From NCBI GenBank assembly GCA_033064195.1, contig JARBJD010000015.1, positions 186,001 through 250,000 of the forward strand: a DNA stretch of 64,000 nucleotides. The letters are read 5' to 3'. Positions 1 to 10,700 of the stretch are shown here, piece by piece. This stretch comes from Blattamonas nauphoetae. Lineage: Eukaryota; Preaxostyla; Oxymonadida. The first letter of the stretch is position 1, and every line of letters begins with the position of its first letter. Under the pieces are notes generated by a model, which saw only the letters and a program-made list of their open reading frames with translations, was not told the origin of the DNA and did not search any database. A program made the position numbers and the translations under genes.

Positions 1-2137
1 ACTGCTCCTGTAGAACAAGGCGTAGAAACCGCATGATGTACTTGAGAATAAGCAGCGGCATCGGTGCGATGTTCGACCAGGCGAAGTGCACGCACGCTTG
101 TTCCACACCTGGGATGTTGTGTTCCTCGCAATTAAGGATTTCTGCAATCTTGGTTGTGTCCGGACGGTTGCTTTGGTAGGCTGTGACGAGCTCAAGAATC
201 GTGGGATAGAAGTGAGAGGGAATGAGAGGCTGGGAAAGTTGTTTGAGCCAAGTCTTGAGAAGGACAGCGTATAAATGAGGATCAGCTGAAGATAAGGCAT
301 ATTTGCCATTGTTCAGCGCTGATATTGCTGCTTGGAGTTCTGTCACGGTGACACACTTCCTGAAGATGCCTTCAACTGTCAGACCGCCTGTGTGGATGAT
401 TTTAATGGTTAAATATGGGAGGATGAACGGAAGAGGGATATCTGACATTTTCTGCCAGAGTCCACCCTTTGGATGTTCTGCTTCGCATTTCTCAAAAAAA
501 TGAGGTTGGGTCTGCCGGAACATGAGATCCTCCAAAGACACTCCGAAAACGATGCAGGAATTGGATAGCTGCGACAATTCGGCAAGTGTGCCTTCGGTAA
601 TGCCAGTTGTTTCGTTTGATCCCGATTGTCCTAATTTTTTCTTTTCCCCATCACATAGTGTTTGATAAAGTTTGTTAAACGCGTATTGTGCGTAAACTGA
701 CACTTTTTCGGCCTCCTCGGCATTCAGACCTTCGTTTCGATTGTCAGTTGCGGTCGACGGATCCATGGCGGAATCCAGATACGAGAGAAGTGTTCTTTCA
801 AAGTCCATCGATGGGCCAAAATGCTCGCAGCAGAAAACAAGAAGGTACCAAGCCCTGAGCCTGTTTTCAAATGGAAGTGTTTCCTTAGTTGCTGAATCTT
901 GGGATGAATTTTTTGTGTTGGTCTGTTTGCATAGTTGAGCGAATATCTCGTCGCGGAGTTCTGGTTTTGTTATTCCCCGTTTTATGATACGATCGGCAAT
1001 TGATGATTTGGTGACTTTGGTCTGTTTTCCGGCCATAAAGGCCAGGATGTCTTCAAAATTCTTGACCGCTGTTTTTCCGTTCTTCTTCTCAACAGACGAG
1101 AGGAGAGCCTGTTTAATGGGCTGTGATTGATAAACAAGCAGTTGTTCAACACTGACAACCTTTCTTTTGAATATTCCACGCTTATGTGTAGCAAAGTGTT
1201 CTTTCGCGAAACCCTCGATTTTAAAATTGTGAATGGCATTTTTCAGATCACCAGGAAGTCCCCGAAGCGGATATCCGCTTGACGGAAGCTGCTGTTGCAG
1301 TAGATACGATGAATTTCGCGAATGAGGTGTGGGCTTCTGGAGCTCGCTTTGAGATGAATGAGCGGACATCCCATCAAACGCACCACCACTCGTTGCTGAC
1401 ACCACTGTCGCTGAGTGTTTAGAGCGCACAGGGGGTGGTGGAGGACGACGAGGAACTGGTGGTGGGCCACCAGTTGGAAGTACAGACGGTCTTCTTTCTG
1501 GGACAGGTGGGGAAGTAATCAGGGAAGATGCGGAGACTGAGTGTTTTAAAGGGGGACGGTTTAATGGTGAATATTGGTCGGATGAAGCTGAAGGAGGCGG
1601 AGCTGGTTGTGGCAGTTTAGAGAACGATGGAGGAGTCGGGTGAGGTTGGGAGGGGGTGGGGAGAACTTGTGGTTCGGGCTGTGGGGGATTTGACGGTGGG
1701 GGAGAGGAGACCGGGGGTGGATTTTCCTGTGACGATTCCTCATTCAATTGTTTAGATAGTTGAAACGTGTCTGGATGGTTCCACGTGGACATACGTTTTT
1801 CTTTGTTGATATAGAAGACCTTTCCAGATGATCTGTCAGTTTTTGCTGTGAAATGGATTTGTTGAAAAAAATGTGAAAATGAAGAGAAGAGACGAGAAAT
1901 TTGTTAAAAAAACTGAATAGATACCTTCCCAACCATCAGGAAGGGGGACAGAAGGTTGTTCAGCAGGAGAGGGTTCCTCATCGGTTGGCCTTGTCCAGGT
2001 TCGTATATTCAGCTGTTTGTTAAAATCTGAAGGAGTGTGTCGATGTGTCGATGAAAAATAGAAAGAGAAATACAATAGTTACGACCAGTCTTGGCATCGA
2101 CGGCCTGCTTCCATCCTGGTGGAAGAGGCGTTTCCAT
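1..2137 (-). CDS. WW-WW-MyTH4-RhoGAP protein (ARHGAP39/Vilse-like), C-terminus beyond window
   Basis: The start is the ATG at 2135-2137. Two introns are supported by frame and domain continuity: 2027-2073 (47 nt) and 1846-1924 (79 nt). Each splits a WW domain and restores it exactly. WW1 follows the start directly (LPPGW ... GRNYYFN ... TWTRP); WW2 runs LPDGW ... FYIN ... TWNHP. A Pro/Ser-rich linker follows (about 1300-1760). Next comes a MyTH4 domain (about 770-1030, with LRDEIFAQLCKQT and a WYLL-FCCEHFGPS segment), then a RhoGAP domain (about 1-460) with EGIFRK, whose Arg is the expected arginine finger, and a LLKTWLKQL-PLIP segment. This domain order is that of ARHGAP39/Vilse, which stimulates GTP hydrolysis on Rac/Cdc42-type GTPases and links them to the actin cytoskeleton. 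Substrate choice here is inferred. The end of the RhoGAP domain lies off the left edge. Confidence 0.88.
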
Positions 2138-2342
2138 TCAGGAAAATTGAACTACGACTTATGGGTGCAGAAATTCAAACCGAGAGTATCAGACATGTTA
2201 AACTTGCCACAGAATGTTAGGAAAATCTTCATCGAATTGTTATGACTATTTGATGAATAATAAGTGACAAGCTTCTCCCACAATTCGATTGAGATGGATC
2301 AAGTCAAAAATACCCATTTGCCCGAACGTTCATAACAAAAAC

Positions 2343-2681
2343 ATGCTGTCACTTTTCTTCTGCCTTTTCACCGCCTCCCGCTGCTACTGGGATGACCTCG
2401 AATTCTATGATGAGGAATACGAACAAATGATCGAGGATGACATCCTTGACACCTTCGGAAAATGCGACATCTGCAAAATCCTTGTGGCCACCGCTGAAGA
2501 AGCCGGATTCTCCCAAAAGTCCCAGCTCCTCAACTACTTGAACCAGAAAGTCTGCTCCAAGCTCGGACTGATCGAAGGCCTCTGCTCTGGTGTTGTTGAA
2601 TCTCTCATCGACAAGGCCTGGGAACTCATCCAACAGAAGGTCACCCCAGAAGTTGTGTGCAAGAAGATCCGCATGTGCTAG
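2343..2681 (+). CDS. Secreted saposin-B-fold protein (amoebapore/saposin-like)
   Basis: A 112-residue protein starting at the ATG at 2343, chosen because a short hydrophobic signal peptide (MLSLFFCLFTASRC) follows at once. An acidic segment comes next, then one saposin B-type domain of about 75 residues with Cys-x-x-Cys at its start, two central Cys residues and two C-terminal ones. This is the usual six-cysteine, three-disulfide layout; the chain ends on the last Cys (IRMC). Single-domain secreted saposin-like proteins of protists include the membrane-permeabilising amoebapores and naegleriapores that act on ingested bacteria. Others only bind lipids. Which applies cannot be told from sequence. 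The gene is divergent from the RhoGAP gene, with about 205 bp between the two starts. No intron is evident. Confidence 0.82.
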   Translation: MLSLFFCLFTASRCYWDDLEFYDEEYEQMIEDDILDTFGKCDICKILVATAEEAGFSQKSQLLNYLNQKVCSKLGLIEGLCSGVVESLIDKAWELIQQKVTPEVVCKKIRMC

Positions 2682-2840
2682 GCATGATATCAATTTCATC
2701 TTCTTTTCTTGTTTCTGCTTCCTCAAGCCACCAAAAACTTCGAGTTTTCCCTTTTTTTGTCCTAAATGTTGAAAATTACCGTATTCTCAGTTCGATTGAG
2801 AACATGTGGAATTCTTTCAAATGTAATATACACCCAATGA

Positions 2841-3809
2841 TCACCAGAAGATCCCCCAATCCATGTTTTGGTGACGTGGATTTTGTCCAAGGAATCTCAT
2901 GAGGCTTTCTCGTCGAGAAGACCAATTCCAGGCGTCTACCCACTTTCTGTGCAGGAACTGTTCAGCCAAGTCCGCAAACCCTTCCGCACACAAGGCTTGG
3001 ACGAAAAATCGTGCTGTTTTCATTTCATCGGTTCCATGCCGTCTCCATCGTTGCATCGACTGAAGAATGTCATCTATCACATTCTCAGACAGGCTTGCGA
3101 ATCTCGGGTTGGCCAGCTGTTTGACCACGTGCAGCATCAGCCCAGTTCGGTCGGCGAAGTCAAATGTTGGGAGATGGGCGTGGAACGGCGTGATCATCTG
3201 CGTGGCAACTTGGATTGCTGATTCCAGGTAACTGATTGCTCGCTGTACTCTTTTGTTGACCAGCAGGTGGATGATGTAAGGCTGTGAGGAGACGACAACT
3301 TGCTCGAAGAACAGGTCTTGAGAGGCGAGGCTACCAGCAGTCTCTTCCGATGGAGAGCGACGTGCGGATCTGTCTGCATCTGGGGGAGTGATTTGATGCA
3401 GAGAATGAAGGAATTGGAGGATGTGAACATGAAACTGTTTTGTTGTTTCTTTGATTTGAATGTTCCCATGGTCTATTGAGTGGAAAATGGTTGGAATCAG
3501 ATTTGCATGAAGGATCTGAGCTAAATTCACTTGATCACATTGAGAAATGAAATCTCGAAGGAGGCAGGCGGACTTGTTTTGGATTCGGATCTCCTTTCGA
3601 GTAATAAGTGTGGACAACACCGTGAACTCACTCAGACAATCAAAGCACATTGATGGAATGAGATCAAGAAGACGTTCTGCTTGTGAAAGAGCCTCAGTCG
3701 AGAGTGGTAAGTCCGAAGTGGTGTTCATGAAAGAGGAGAGAGCAGCCAGTAAAACGTCAACTGATGTCGTTGAATCGAGAGAGAGTGTGAGGTATAGTGG
3801 TGGATCCAT
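2841..3809 (-). CDS. Divergent armadillo-like family protein
   Basis: About 322 residues from the ATG at 3809 (MDPPLYL). The frame stays open upstream to 3887 without another ATG, so a missed 5' exon is possible. The protein is almost wholly alpha-helical with leucine-rich helices typical of ARM/HEAT solenoids. It aligns loosely with the family members at 3922-5406, 41257-42318 and 51022-52042. The family's central box (P-S-x-x-Y-I ... N-R) is present in weakened form (SSQPYIIHLLVNKR), and the usual WN-x-L-x-GMN ending has decayed. Function unknown. It is head-to-head with the coiled-coil member, with 112 bp between starts, so the two may share a promoter. Confidence 0.62.
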   Translation of the reverse strand: MDPPLYLTLSLDSTTSVDVLLAALSSFMNTTSDLPLSTEALSQAERLLDLIPSMCFDCLSEFTVLSTLITRKEIRIQNKSACLLRDFISQCDQVNLAQILHANLIPTIFHSIDHGNIQIKETTKQFHVHILQFLHSLHQITPPDADRSARRSPSEETAGSLASQDLFFEQVVVSSQPYIIHLLVNKRVQRAISYLESAIQVATQMITPFHAHLPTFDFADRTGLMLHVVKQLANPRFASLSENVIDDILQSMQRWRRHGTDEMKTARFFVQALCAEGFADLAEQFLHRKWVDAWNWSSRRESLMRFLGQNPRHQNMDWGIFW

Positions 3810-3921
3810 GCACACAGTGTCAATAAACTGTAGTTTCCTCGAGACGGAGATGACCCACAACAAAACCAAACTGCTCTTTGCCACCACCGTTCATTGATTT
3901 ATCCGTACTCATTGAGGTTCT

Positions 3922-5406
3922 ATGAAGAAATCCAGTTCGAGCAGAGATGATCTCAAGCGATCTGATGCTCCCGATTCCGATGGGATGCTCCTCTCAGACC
4001 AAGACAAATTCCAGCAATTCAATCCGAACTCCGAATTGTGGTTGAATTACGAATCAAGAATGGAAGCGATGAGAGAGGAAATTCTGGAGCTGAAGAAGGA
4101 GATGGAAAGGAAAGACCAACAAATAGAAGATCTGATGAAGATGATGCAAGGGCTGTATTCGATGGTGGAGGAGATGACAGGAGAGAAAGGAGTAAGAAGG
4201 GATGAGCACGAGAAGGAGAGAGAAGAGAAGGAAAGGGAGAGAAAGGAAGAAGAAGCGAGACAAGGAGCTGAGGAACAGGCAGATAAAGAAGATGATGAAC
4301 AGAAGCAAATGAAAGACGAAAAACAGATTGAAAAAATAAAAACTGAAGAAGAAAAGAGTTCTAAAGCAGAAATTGTGGCATTACCTCCTTCAACGAAACC
4401 ACCGTCAACCAGAACAATCCCCAACACATCATTCCTGTATTTCGATCCAGATGCTGATTTGTGGGTTGGGTACAAGTCGAGGATTTACTGTTCGCTTGTT
4501 GCCCTCGTGAAAGAGGGTTACCCATTCGACGAAGCCCTTCAAGACAGAGCTGTCCACTTTTTGAAGAAACTCGAACCAACATGGAAACAATCAGAACAAG
4601 AAGCGAGATTCGTTATCGATCTTGTTCCTTCTTCGACTGGATCGCTTTCCGAGTTTATTGAGAGCATTCTGACTCTCCTGTCGTCTCCCCACTCGACAGT
4701 GGTTGCCGCAACGATTTCTTTGCTCAAATTGGTTCTCATTTCCTCCTCTCTTTCTGTCAGACTTCGCTTCTTGGAAGCAGATTTCTTCACCAACGTCTTT
4801 GCGACTGTTCAGCCTCACACACTTCCAATGTCAGGAAACGAGATTCTGCACACCAATCTCGTCGAAACCCTCACCCATCATCTCCTTCTCTCAACCAAAT
4901 CGCTCATCAGCAACATTGGAATACGAACAGCAGTTGACCTCCCGTATCATCGCGACCTCGTCTTCCAGATGGTCGTGCTCCCGTCGTCGCAGTATCTGAC
5001 CTTTCTCTGCTCGAATCGACATCTTGTCGATCCCCTCTTGTTTACCAACTTCATGGATCTCTTGTGCACACTCATTCGAATATGTCCGTATCATCATCCA
5101 ACATTGGGATTTATTCTCGCATCTCCGATTGTGATGGCTTTCTCAAGCTGCCTCTCGTCCATCGAGGACATATCTCATCTCAACAGAGATGTCACCAGTT
5201 TCTGTGATTCAATGATTGATTGGAACAGACAAAATACTGAAGTGGTATCCTTTGGGGCACTTGTCATCGAATCCATGTTTGCTTACGGCTTCGAAGACTC
5301 ACTCGAACAATTGATGAAACACACCAAGAAAGGAATTTATGGAAACACCGTTAGCATCGACTGTCACACCATCTCCAGCTTGCTGGGATGGAATGTGGAA
5401 TGGTGA
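3922..5406 (+). CDS. Coiled-coil plus armadillo-like family protein
   Basis: A 494-residue protein from a clear ATG. Residues about 45-150 form a highly charged Lys/Glu/Arg coiled coil. From about residue 165 it is a helical armadillo-like domain of the family repeated in this window. The central box reads PSSQYLTFLCSNRHLVD, and the C-terminal signature is degenerate (SSLLGWN). A short motif appears twice: P-x-x-x-L-W-x-x-Y-x-S-R lies just before the coiled coil (NPNSELWLNYESR) and again after it (DPDADLWVGYKSR). This suggests the coiled coil was inserted into, or duplicated from, the family N-terminal motif. The solenoid suggests a scaffold; no partner can be named. Confidence 0.75.
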   Translation: MKKSSSSRDDLKRSDAPDSDGMLLSDQDKFQQFNPNSELWLNYESRMEAMREEILELKKEMERKDQQIEDLMKMMQGLYSMVEEMTGEKGVRRDEHEKEREEKERERKEEEARQGAEEQADKEDDEQKQMKDEKQIEKIKTEEEKSSKAEIVALPPSTKPPSTRTIPNTSFLYFDPDADLWVGYKSRIYCSLVALVKEGYPFDEALQDRAVHFLKKLEPTWKQSEQEARFVIDLVPSSTGSLSEFIESILTLLSSPHSTVVAATISLLKLVLISSSLSVRLRFLEADFFTNVFATVQPHTLPMSGNEILHTNLVETLTHHLLLSTKSLISNIGIRTAVDLPYHRDLVFQMVVLPSSQYLTFLCSNRHLVDPLLFTNFMDLLCTLIRICPYHHPTLGFILASPIVMAFSSCLSSIEDISHLNRDVTSFCDSMIDWNRQNTEVVSFGALVIESMFAYGFEDSLEQLMKHTKKGIYGNTVSIDCHTISSLLGWNVEW

Positions 5407-6049
5407 GACGGGACTCGGATACGCTTTCTTCTGCACGAGTCATCCCCGAGTGATTTCATGTTTATTCCTTCTTTTTTCAACTTCAGCTCTTCAGTTGATT
5501 ATCGTCTTTTGTTGCGATGGGAACGAATTGCGACCGCATTCTTCGTTGTACTGGACAATTGGGAGAATTGTCCAGTTCACACTTCTGACATGGCATACAC
5601 CGAACGCAAACCATCGTGATCGTTTGAGCCTGTCTGCACGAGAAGAGTCCATCCTTGTTGACATGTGCACCCATCCACTTCCGATGCGTCACTGACTGCC
5701 TTCGGAAAGTCTCGACGAGACAGAATCAGCATTTCTCGTTCAAACCCATCTTCTCACGCTCCCTCACTGTGTGTCTTGCACATTGCCATCTTTGCTGTGT
5801 TGCTGCAAGTGTGGCCCCGCTGAAGCAGATGGCACGTCGACAGGTGGTTAACACGAGGAAGAGGCGAAGTGATTGAGACTGAGGGAGAAATGAAGCACTA
5901 TTCGTTCACTTTTCTTCAAACATGATTGTCTTCATTATGTATTCAAATATTTTGCAACGACAAAGCAGCCACATAATTTGTTCAGACAAGCCAATCTTTC
6001 TCGAGTTTGAGATGTGAGAAGAAACAATCAATGGGGATGGATCAATCTC
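5407..6049. other. Intergenic stretch without a recognisable gene
   Basis: About 640 bp between the coiled-coil armadillo gene and the SPRY-like gene. Reading frames are short and do not resemble any family in the window. The only structure seen is a perfect inverted repeat at 5550-5576, listed separately. The last part before 6050 aligns with the 5' flank of the paralogue at 54877, so it probably holds the promoter and 5' leader of the SPRY-like gene. Confidence 0.5.
5550..5576. repeat. Perfect 11-bp stem, 5-nt loop hairpin
   Basis: ACTGGACAATT and its exact reverse complement flank GGGAG. It lies about 150 bp beyond the stop of the upstream gene, where a 3'-end or RNA-processing structure would be plausible. 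No terminator function can be assigned from sequence. Confidence 0.6.
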
Positions 6050-7421
6050 ATGATCACTCGTTTGTGCACACACCCTGTTGAATCTGCTTCCACACCTCTC
6101 CAATCTCATCCTCTGTCTTCTTCTGATCCATCATTGTCTGATATTGTGTGTCTTCACCTCCACTTTCTTTGTTTATGTTTTTCTCTTTCTTCCTCTGTAT
6201 TCTTCGTGAATCTCATTGATTACTCATTTCGTTCATTTATTGTATGTGTTTATCCAGGAAGAAGTGATTCGGGGTTATTGTTCATCGCTTCGGAATTGTT
6301 CAGAAAAAGAGACTTTGCCTCTTCTTTCTCAGATTCGGACATTTCTGGAATCAGGTTTGATCTTCACGATCATCCCTTCTCCCATTTCTGATCTTTCATC
6401 GTTTCGTTGTTTTCTTCCTCAATCAATAATCTTGAGTGATTTTTCTTTCAACTCTCTTCTCACCTCTCGTTGTCTCTTTCCGTCAGATCTGGATGAACTC
6501 CCAACTCACTGTGCGATTGCAGAATCGTGTGGTCTTGTGTCGATCCTCTCTGGCATCGTGTCGTCTCACAGCTCGGTTGGATTGACAGTGTGTTTCTCCT
6601 TCGTCTAATCCTCGCATTCCGTTGTTTTTCAGAGCATTGCTTCCAGTTTGTTGGCACTGATTCAGAATGCTATCGGTTCACGTGAGATTCAAAATGCCCG
6701 GAAACTGACAGACATTGCGGCACTCGACCAGCGCCTCGCAGAAATCAAGCGAATCCAAAAATCGATGCTCGAAGCATTCCACCTCATGAACGAACGTCAA
6801 CTGAGATTTGAAGCCACATTATCAGACATGCACCCTCTTCTGAACCATGTCGCGGAACGAACGTGGATGTTGGTCAATACAAATCGGAGATTCAAGAAAC
6901 AGTCAAAAATTGGGGCCGATGCCATCGAAATATTCGACGAGGATTTTGTTCAGAGGTCTGGCAACATATTCAAGCTTCGCCCAGGCACGCACATGAAACC
7001 GATCTGTTTCATCCCCACAACGCTGTTCTCTCAACCTATTGACTCTGATATTGCCAAACTCTCGCTCCTTTGTGATGGTCCAGGCACTGTTTGGATTGGG
7101 GTTGTATCGCCTCATCTCGTGGACACAGGAACCAAGTCTATTTTCCACTACGAAACAAATGACATACCATCCTGGACTGTTCAGGAGAGATCATCCCGAT
7201 CAAACGTGATGATTGAAGTTGACACTCGTGCCCACGCCCGAAGTGTGAAGATCAGGATCCGCAACTGGACATGTCGTGAAGATATCAACAAAGCCCCAAT
7301 TCCGTTCCGATTTGTTGTTCAATTTGACGATACGTCACCACCCGTGGTCATCAAATCACTGACATTCTCAAACAAGCCCACTCTGACCGGAGATAAGCTC
7401 AAGCTTCGATTCCCTGAATAG
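6050..7421 (+). CDS. Armadillo-like plus SPRY/B30.2-like protein (copy A)
   Basis: Four exons: 6050-6145, 6258-6354, 6487-6587 and 6633-7421, giving 360 residues. The introns (112, 132 and 45 nt) start GTGTG or GTTTG and end in a pyrimidine tract plus CAG. All junctions are confirmed by the paralogue at 53328-54877, which has the same intron positions and phases. The ATG at 6050 aligns with the paralogue's ATG. The N-terminal third is helical and armadillo-like (IRGYCSSLRNCSEKE, then CGLVSILS). A short coiled coil follows, then a beta-rich SPRY/B30.2-like domain over the last 170 residues. SPRY domains bind peptides or proteins; no ligand can be named. Confidence 0.8.
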
Positions 7422-7726
7422 TCGTTCATTGTCAGGTCATGACCCATTTCCCGCCTGGTTTTGCTCTTCTGACGTTCATCACTTCCTCCTCTTCCACACA
7501 ATTGCCACGTCACCTTCCCATCTTCGTTTTAGATGTTTCGTTCTTCATCTCTGAAGTTCGATGCTTAGCAATGGCCTAAGTACACCGAAAATGATCCTTT
7601 CAGATAAACGGAACTTAGAGATATACTGTTCCAGACATGCTGAAAATTGATGTCAATCGTTGAATCAATCATTTTGAAGAATGGGGTCATGATCTCACCA
7701 ACTTTCCTCTTCTTTGATTGTCCAAA

Positions 7727-10700
7727 ATGTTTTGGCTGTTCATTTTAACAGTTGCCTCACATGAAGCAACAACTCTGTCTGCCATCATGGATCTTCATCT
7801 TAATGGCGGCGCCATGAACCACGAACCAAACTCCGATATCCTCCAACTCTCTCCGGGTGTCTTTGAACTTATCGATTACCCGGTGATATCCACGATGCTG
7901 AAAATGGAGGGATCCACATCCACAATTTCTCATGCATCCTCTGAGGGAACAGCAGTGATGAACGAACTCGAAAACGATCGTTCGCAACATCTCAACCATT
8001 TTGCCAAAGGTCACATGGGCACGTCCCATTCACTGTTCCTGTTTGATAACTCGACAGTATCAATGAACAATCTGATACTTGACTGTGGAAGTGATGGGAT
8101 GGCTTTGGCGAAAGTGTCATCGTCCGAAGTGATTGTGTCCTGGAGCAAGATTGTATCGAACTCGAAACAGACAGCATTTGTGGTGGGAACAGAACTGGAT
8201 GGGGTTGGGAGTGCGATCAGTGTTATTGATTGTTCTCACGTCTCATCCTCTTCGATGGTTCTTCTTCCGCTGGTTCGGACATGCACGTGTCTCCCAACAC
8301 CCCCACGCGATTCATCATCAACAGACACACCCCACTCGGACAATGTGTCTCCGTTTCTGTCTGTGAGTGGAGCTGGACTAGTTTTGTCGAATGTGTCGCT
8401 GATTGTGGGAACAGGCCCTCTGCTGGACTTTGGATTGCTCTCCCACGATTCAACACGATCAGATGAGATTGGTTTGGGGGATATCTCGACATTTCTTGTT
8501 GGGAGTGTTCTTCGAAATGTGACGTCGCGTGGATGCTCTCGTTCTGGACTTGTTGTTGCTCGTGGACTTTGTCAAAAGTTGGTTGGGACGTCAGTGACGT
8601 TGAGCACATCGCATCTATCTGGAACAGGGTGTCTTGACATCAATGCATTTGGGTGTGTTGGTTGTGTGAACACGTCATTCTCGCACTGTTCATCGAACGC
8701 CGACTCTTCCGAGGAGTTCACTCTCCGACACTTCCAACAGGACGACCACTTCGCATTTGAAGATGAAACAGATCGAATCATTGTCGCATTCACTCTGTGC
8801 ACATTCACTGCCATGTCATCATTCGATGCTGGTGCGTGTGTGTATGTGTGGGTGCCTCATCACGTGACGATGACTGAGTGTTCCTTCAAACACATCCAAG
8901 GACGATTTGGTGGACCAATTTCAATCTACGGCAGAACGAGAGGAAATGGAAGGCTGACCCTCTCCCTTTGTTCTTTTCTGAATTGCACTGGAGGTAATTT
9001 TGGTGCTGCACTTTGTCTCCGGGATTCCGCTCTCCTCTCCATCGACAAGTGCTTCTTCAAGAACATGGCAACCTCCGCTCAGACAGCCGTGGCAGGATGT
9101 GTGTATGCTTACAAAGTTGACATAGTCACGATCAGCGATTGTGTGTTCATAGATTGTGCCGTCGATCAAGAACAAGGTGAAGGAGGAGCTCTTTTCGTTG
9201 AGTCTTCCACACTTCGACTCTCGTCGGTGCAGTTCAGGGGCAATTCAGCGACAAAAGGAAGTGACGTGTACCTCTCATCTGGCTGTGGGACTCCCATTGA
9301 TTTGGAGACGCGTGTATCGGACTGTCACACCGACAACTACACCACAAGTGTGATGTTCCTTGAGTTCGGAATCCAAACGGGGATCATCCAACAGTTTGGG
9401 ACTTCGACTAATCTCAAAAGTCTCGAACTCACACTGTCTGACACAATGCTTGTTGGAACAATTGGAGTTGAGACACAACACCCAGTTCAAGGAAGGATGC
9501 TTCTACTGCTCGACAACACAACTCCAAACAATCCAAATTCGGAGGACTCTCCGCCTGCCACATGTCGTGTTGTCGTTGTCGACTTCCCCTCCCTCTCCAC
9601 AACTGGAACCAGCAAAGTGTTGTCATTCGGAGACAGCGGACGACTTCAATCTTTGTGCACTTATTTGCTCGTCGCTGCATCCATCTCGACCACTCCAATC
9701 GATATCCCTTCCCCTCCCCCCTCTTTCTTCACTTCCGATTCCCCACGTGTTCGCAAGCTCCTCTTCCAGCCAGGAACGATTGGCGAAATGATGATCTGGC
9801 TGGAAGGATTCAAATTGGATGTGGGTGAGTACACAATCCACTTCGAAGGGAGTTCCGGCCTCACTCTGATTGTCTCGTTCGAAAAAGAACAAAACGGATG
9901 GGACAATCAGAAGTCGTCGTCAGTGTCAGTCGGACCAGGTGGAGAAGACACTCGATTCGCGTTCGGAGAGACATACAAAGTGGACAAGATCACATTCAAC
10001 GGGAGTTCAGTGCTGTTGGAGTCAGATGGATTCTCCCTCGTCATTCCACAAATCGAAACATCATTTGTGATCGAAGTGAACAAGAAAAAGGGAGGAGATG
10101 GAAGCTGCCGAGGAGATGACAACAGTTGTGGATCGTTGGCTGCTGCGTTTGAAACTGCAATGAAGATGGGAGTGAAGCCAACGACGCTGAAACTTGTGAC
10201 ATCCGATTCGTTGAGCACGACAGTTTCGATTTCGGACGAGAATGAAGTGATTGTGAGGAAGGGAGGTGTTGTCCGTGCATCGCTGATTGTTCCTTCGACA
10301 TTCTCATCTCGTCCGCTGGTTGTGCTTTCTGTGTCGAATGCGTCGCTGACTCTGACCGACGTGGATGCTCTGATTGGCTTTTCGTCGCTCGACCTGAAAC
10401 TGGTTTCTGTGTCATCTGGATCGTTCGAGTTCAACAATGGAGCGATCTCATTCGATTCATCTTCCACAGCGAACTCGGGGATTGGTAACGCAGACAGCGA
10501 TCTTTGCTCGTGGTCGACAGGAACGATTGAATTTATGAAGTCGACCGCGGTGTTCAAATCATGCAGTCTGACGAAGCTGACGCAAGGAGGGATCATGCAA
10601 AGTGGAGGGAATGTGACACTGGAAGAAGTGACTTTCCTGTCGAATGGACCATCGAACAAAGAATTCCCATCAGCTCGTCGAAATGTGATGTGCAGTTCAG

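Noticed and set aside
2289-2342. Upstream extension of the saposin-like gene to 2289
   Set aside because: It would start at TTG and put 18 polar residues before the signal peptide. The ATG at 2343 is better.
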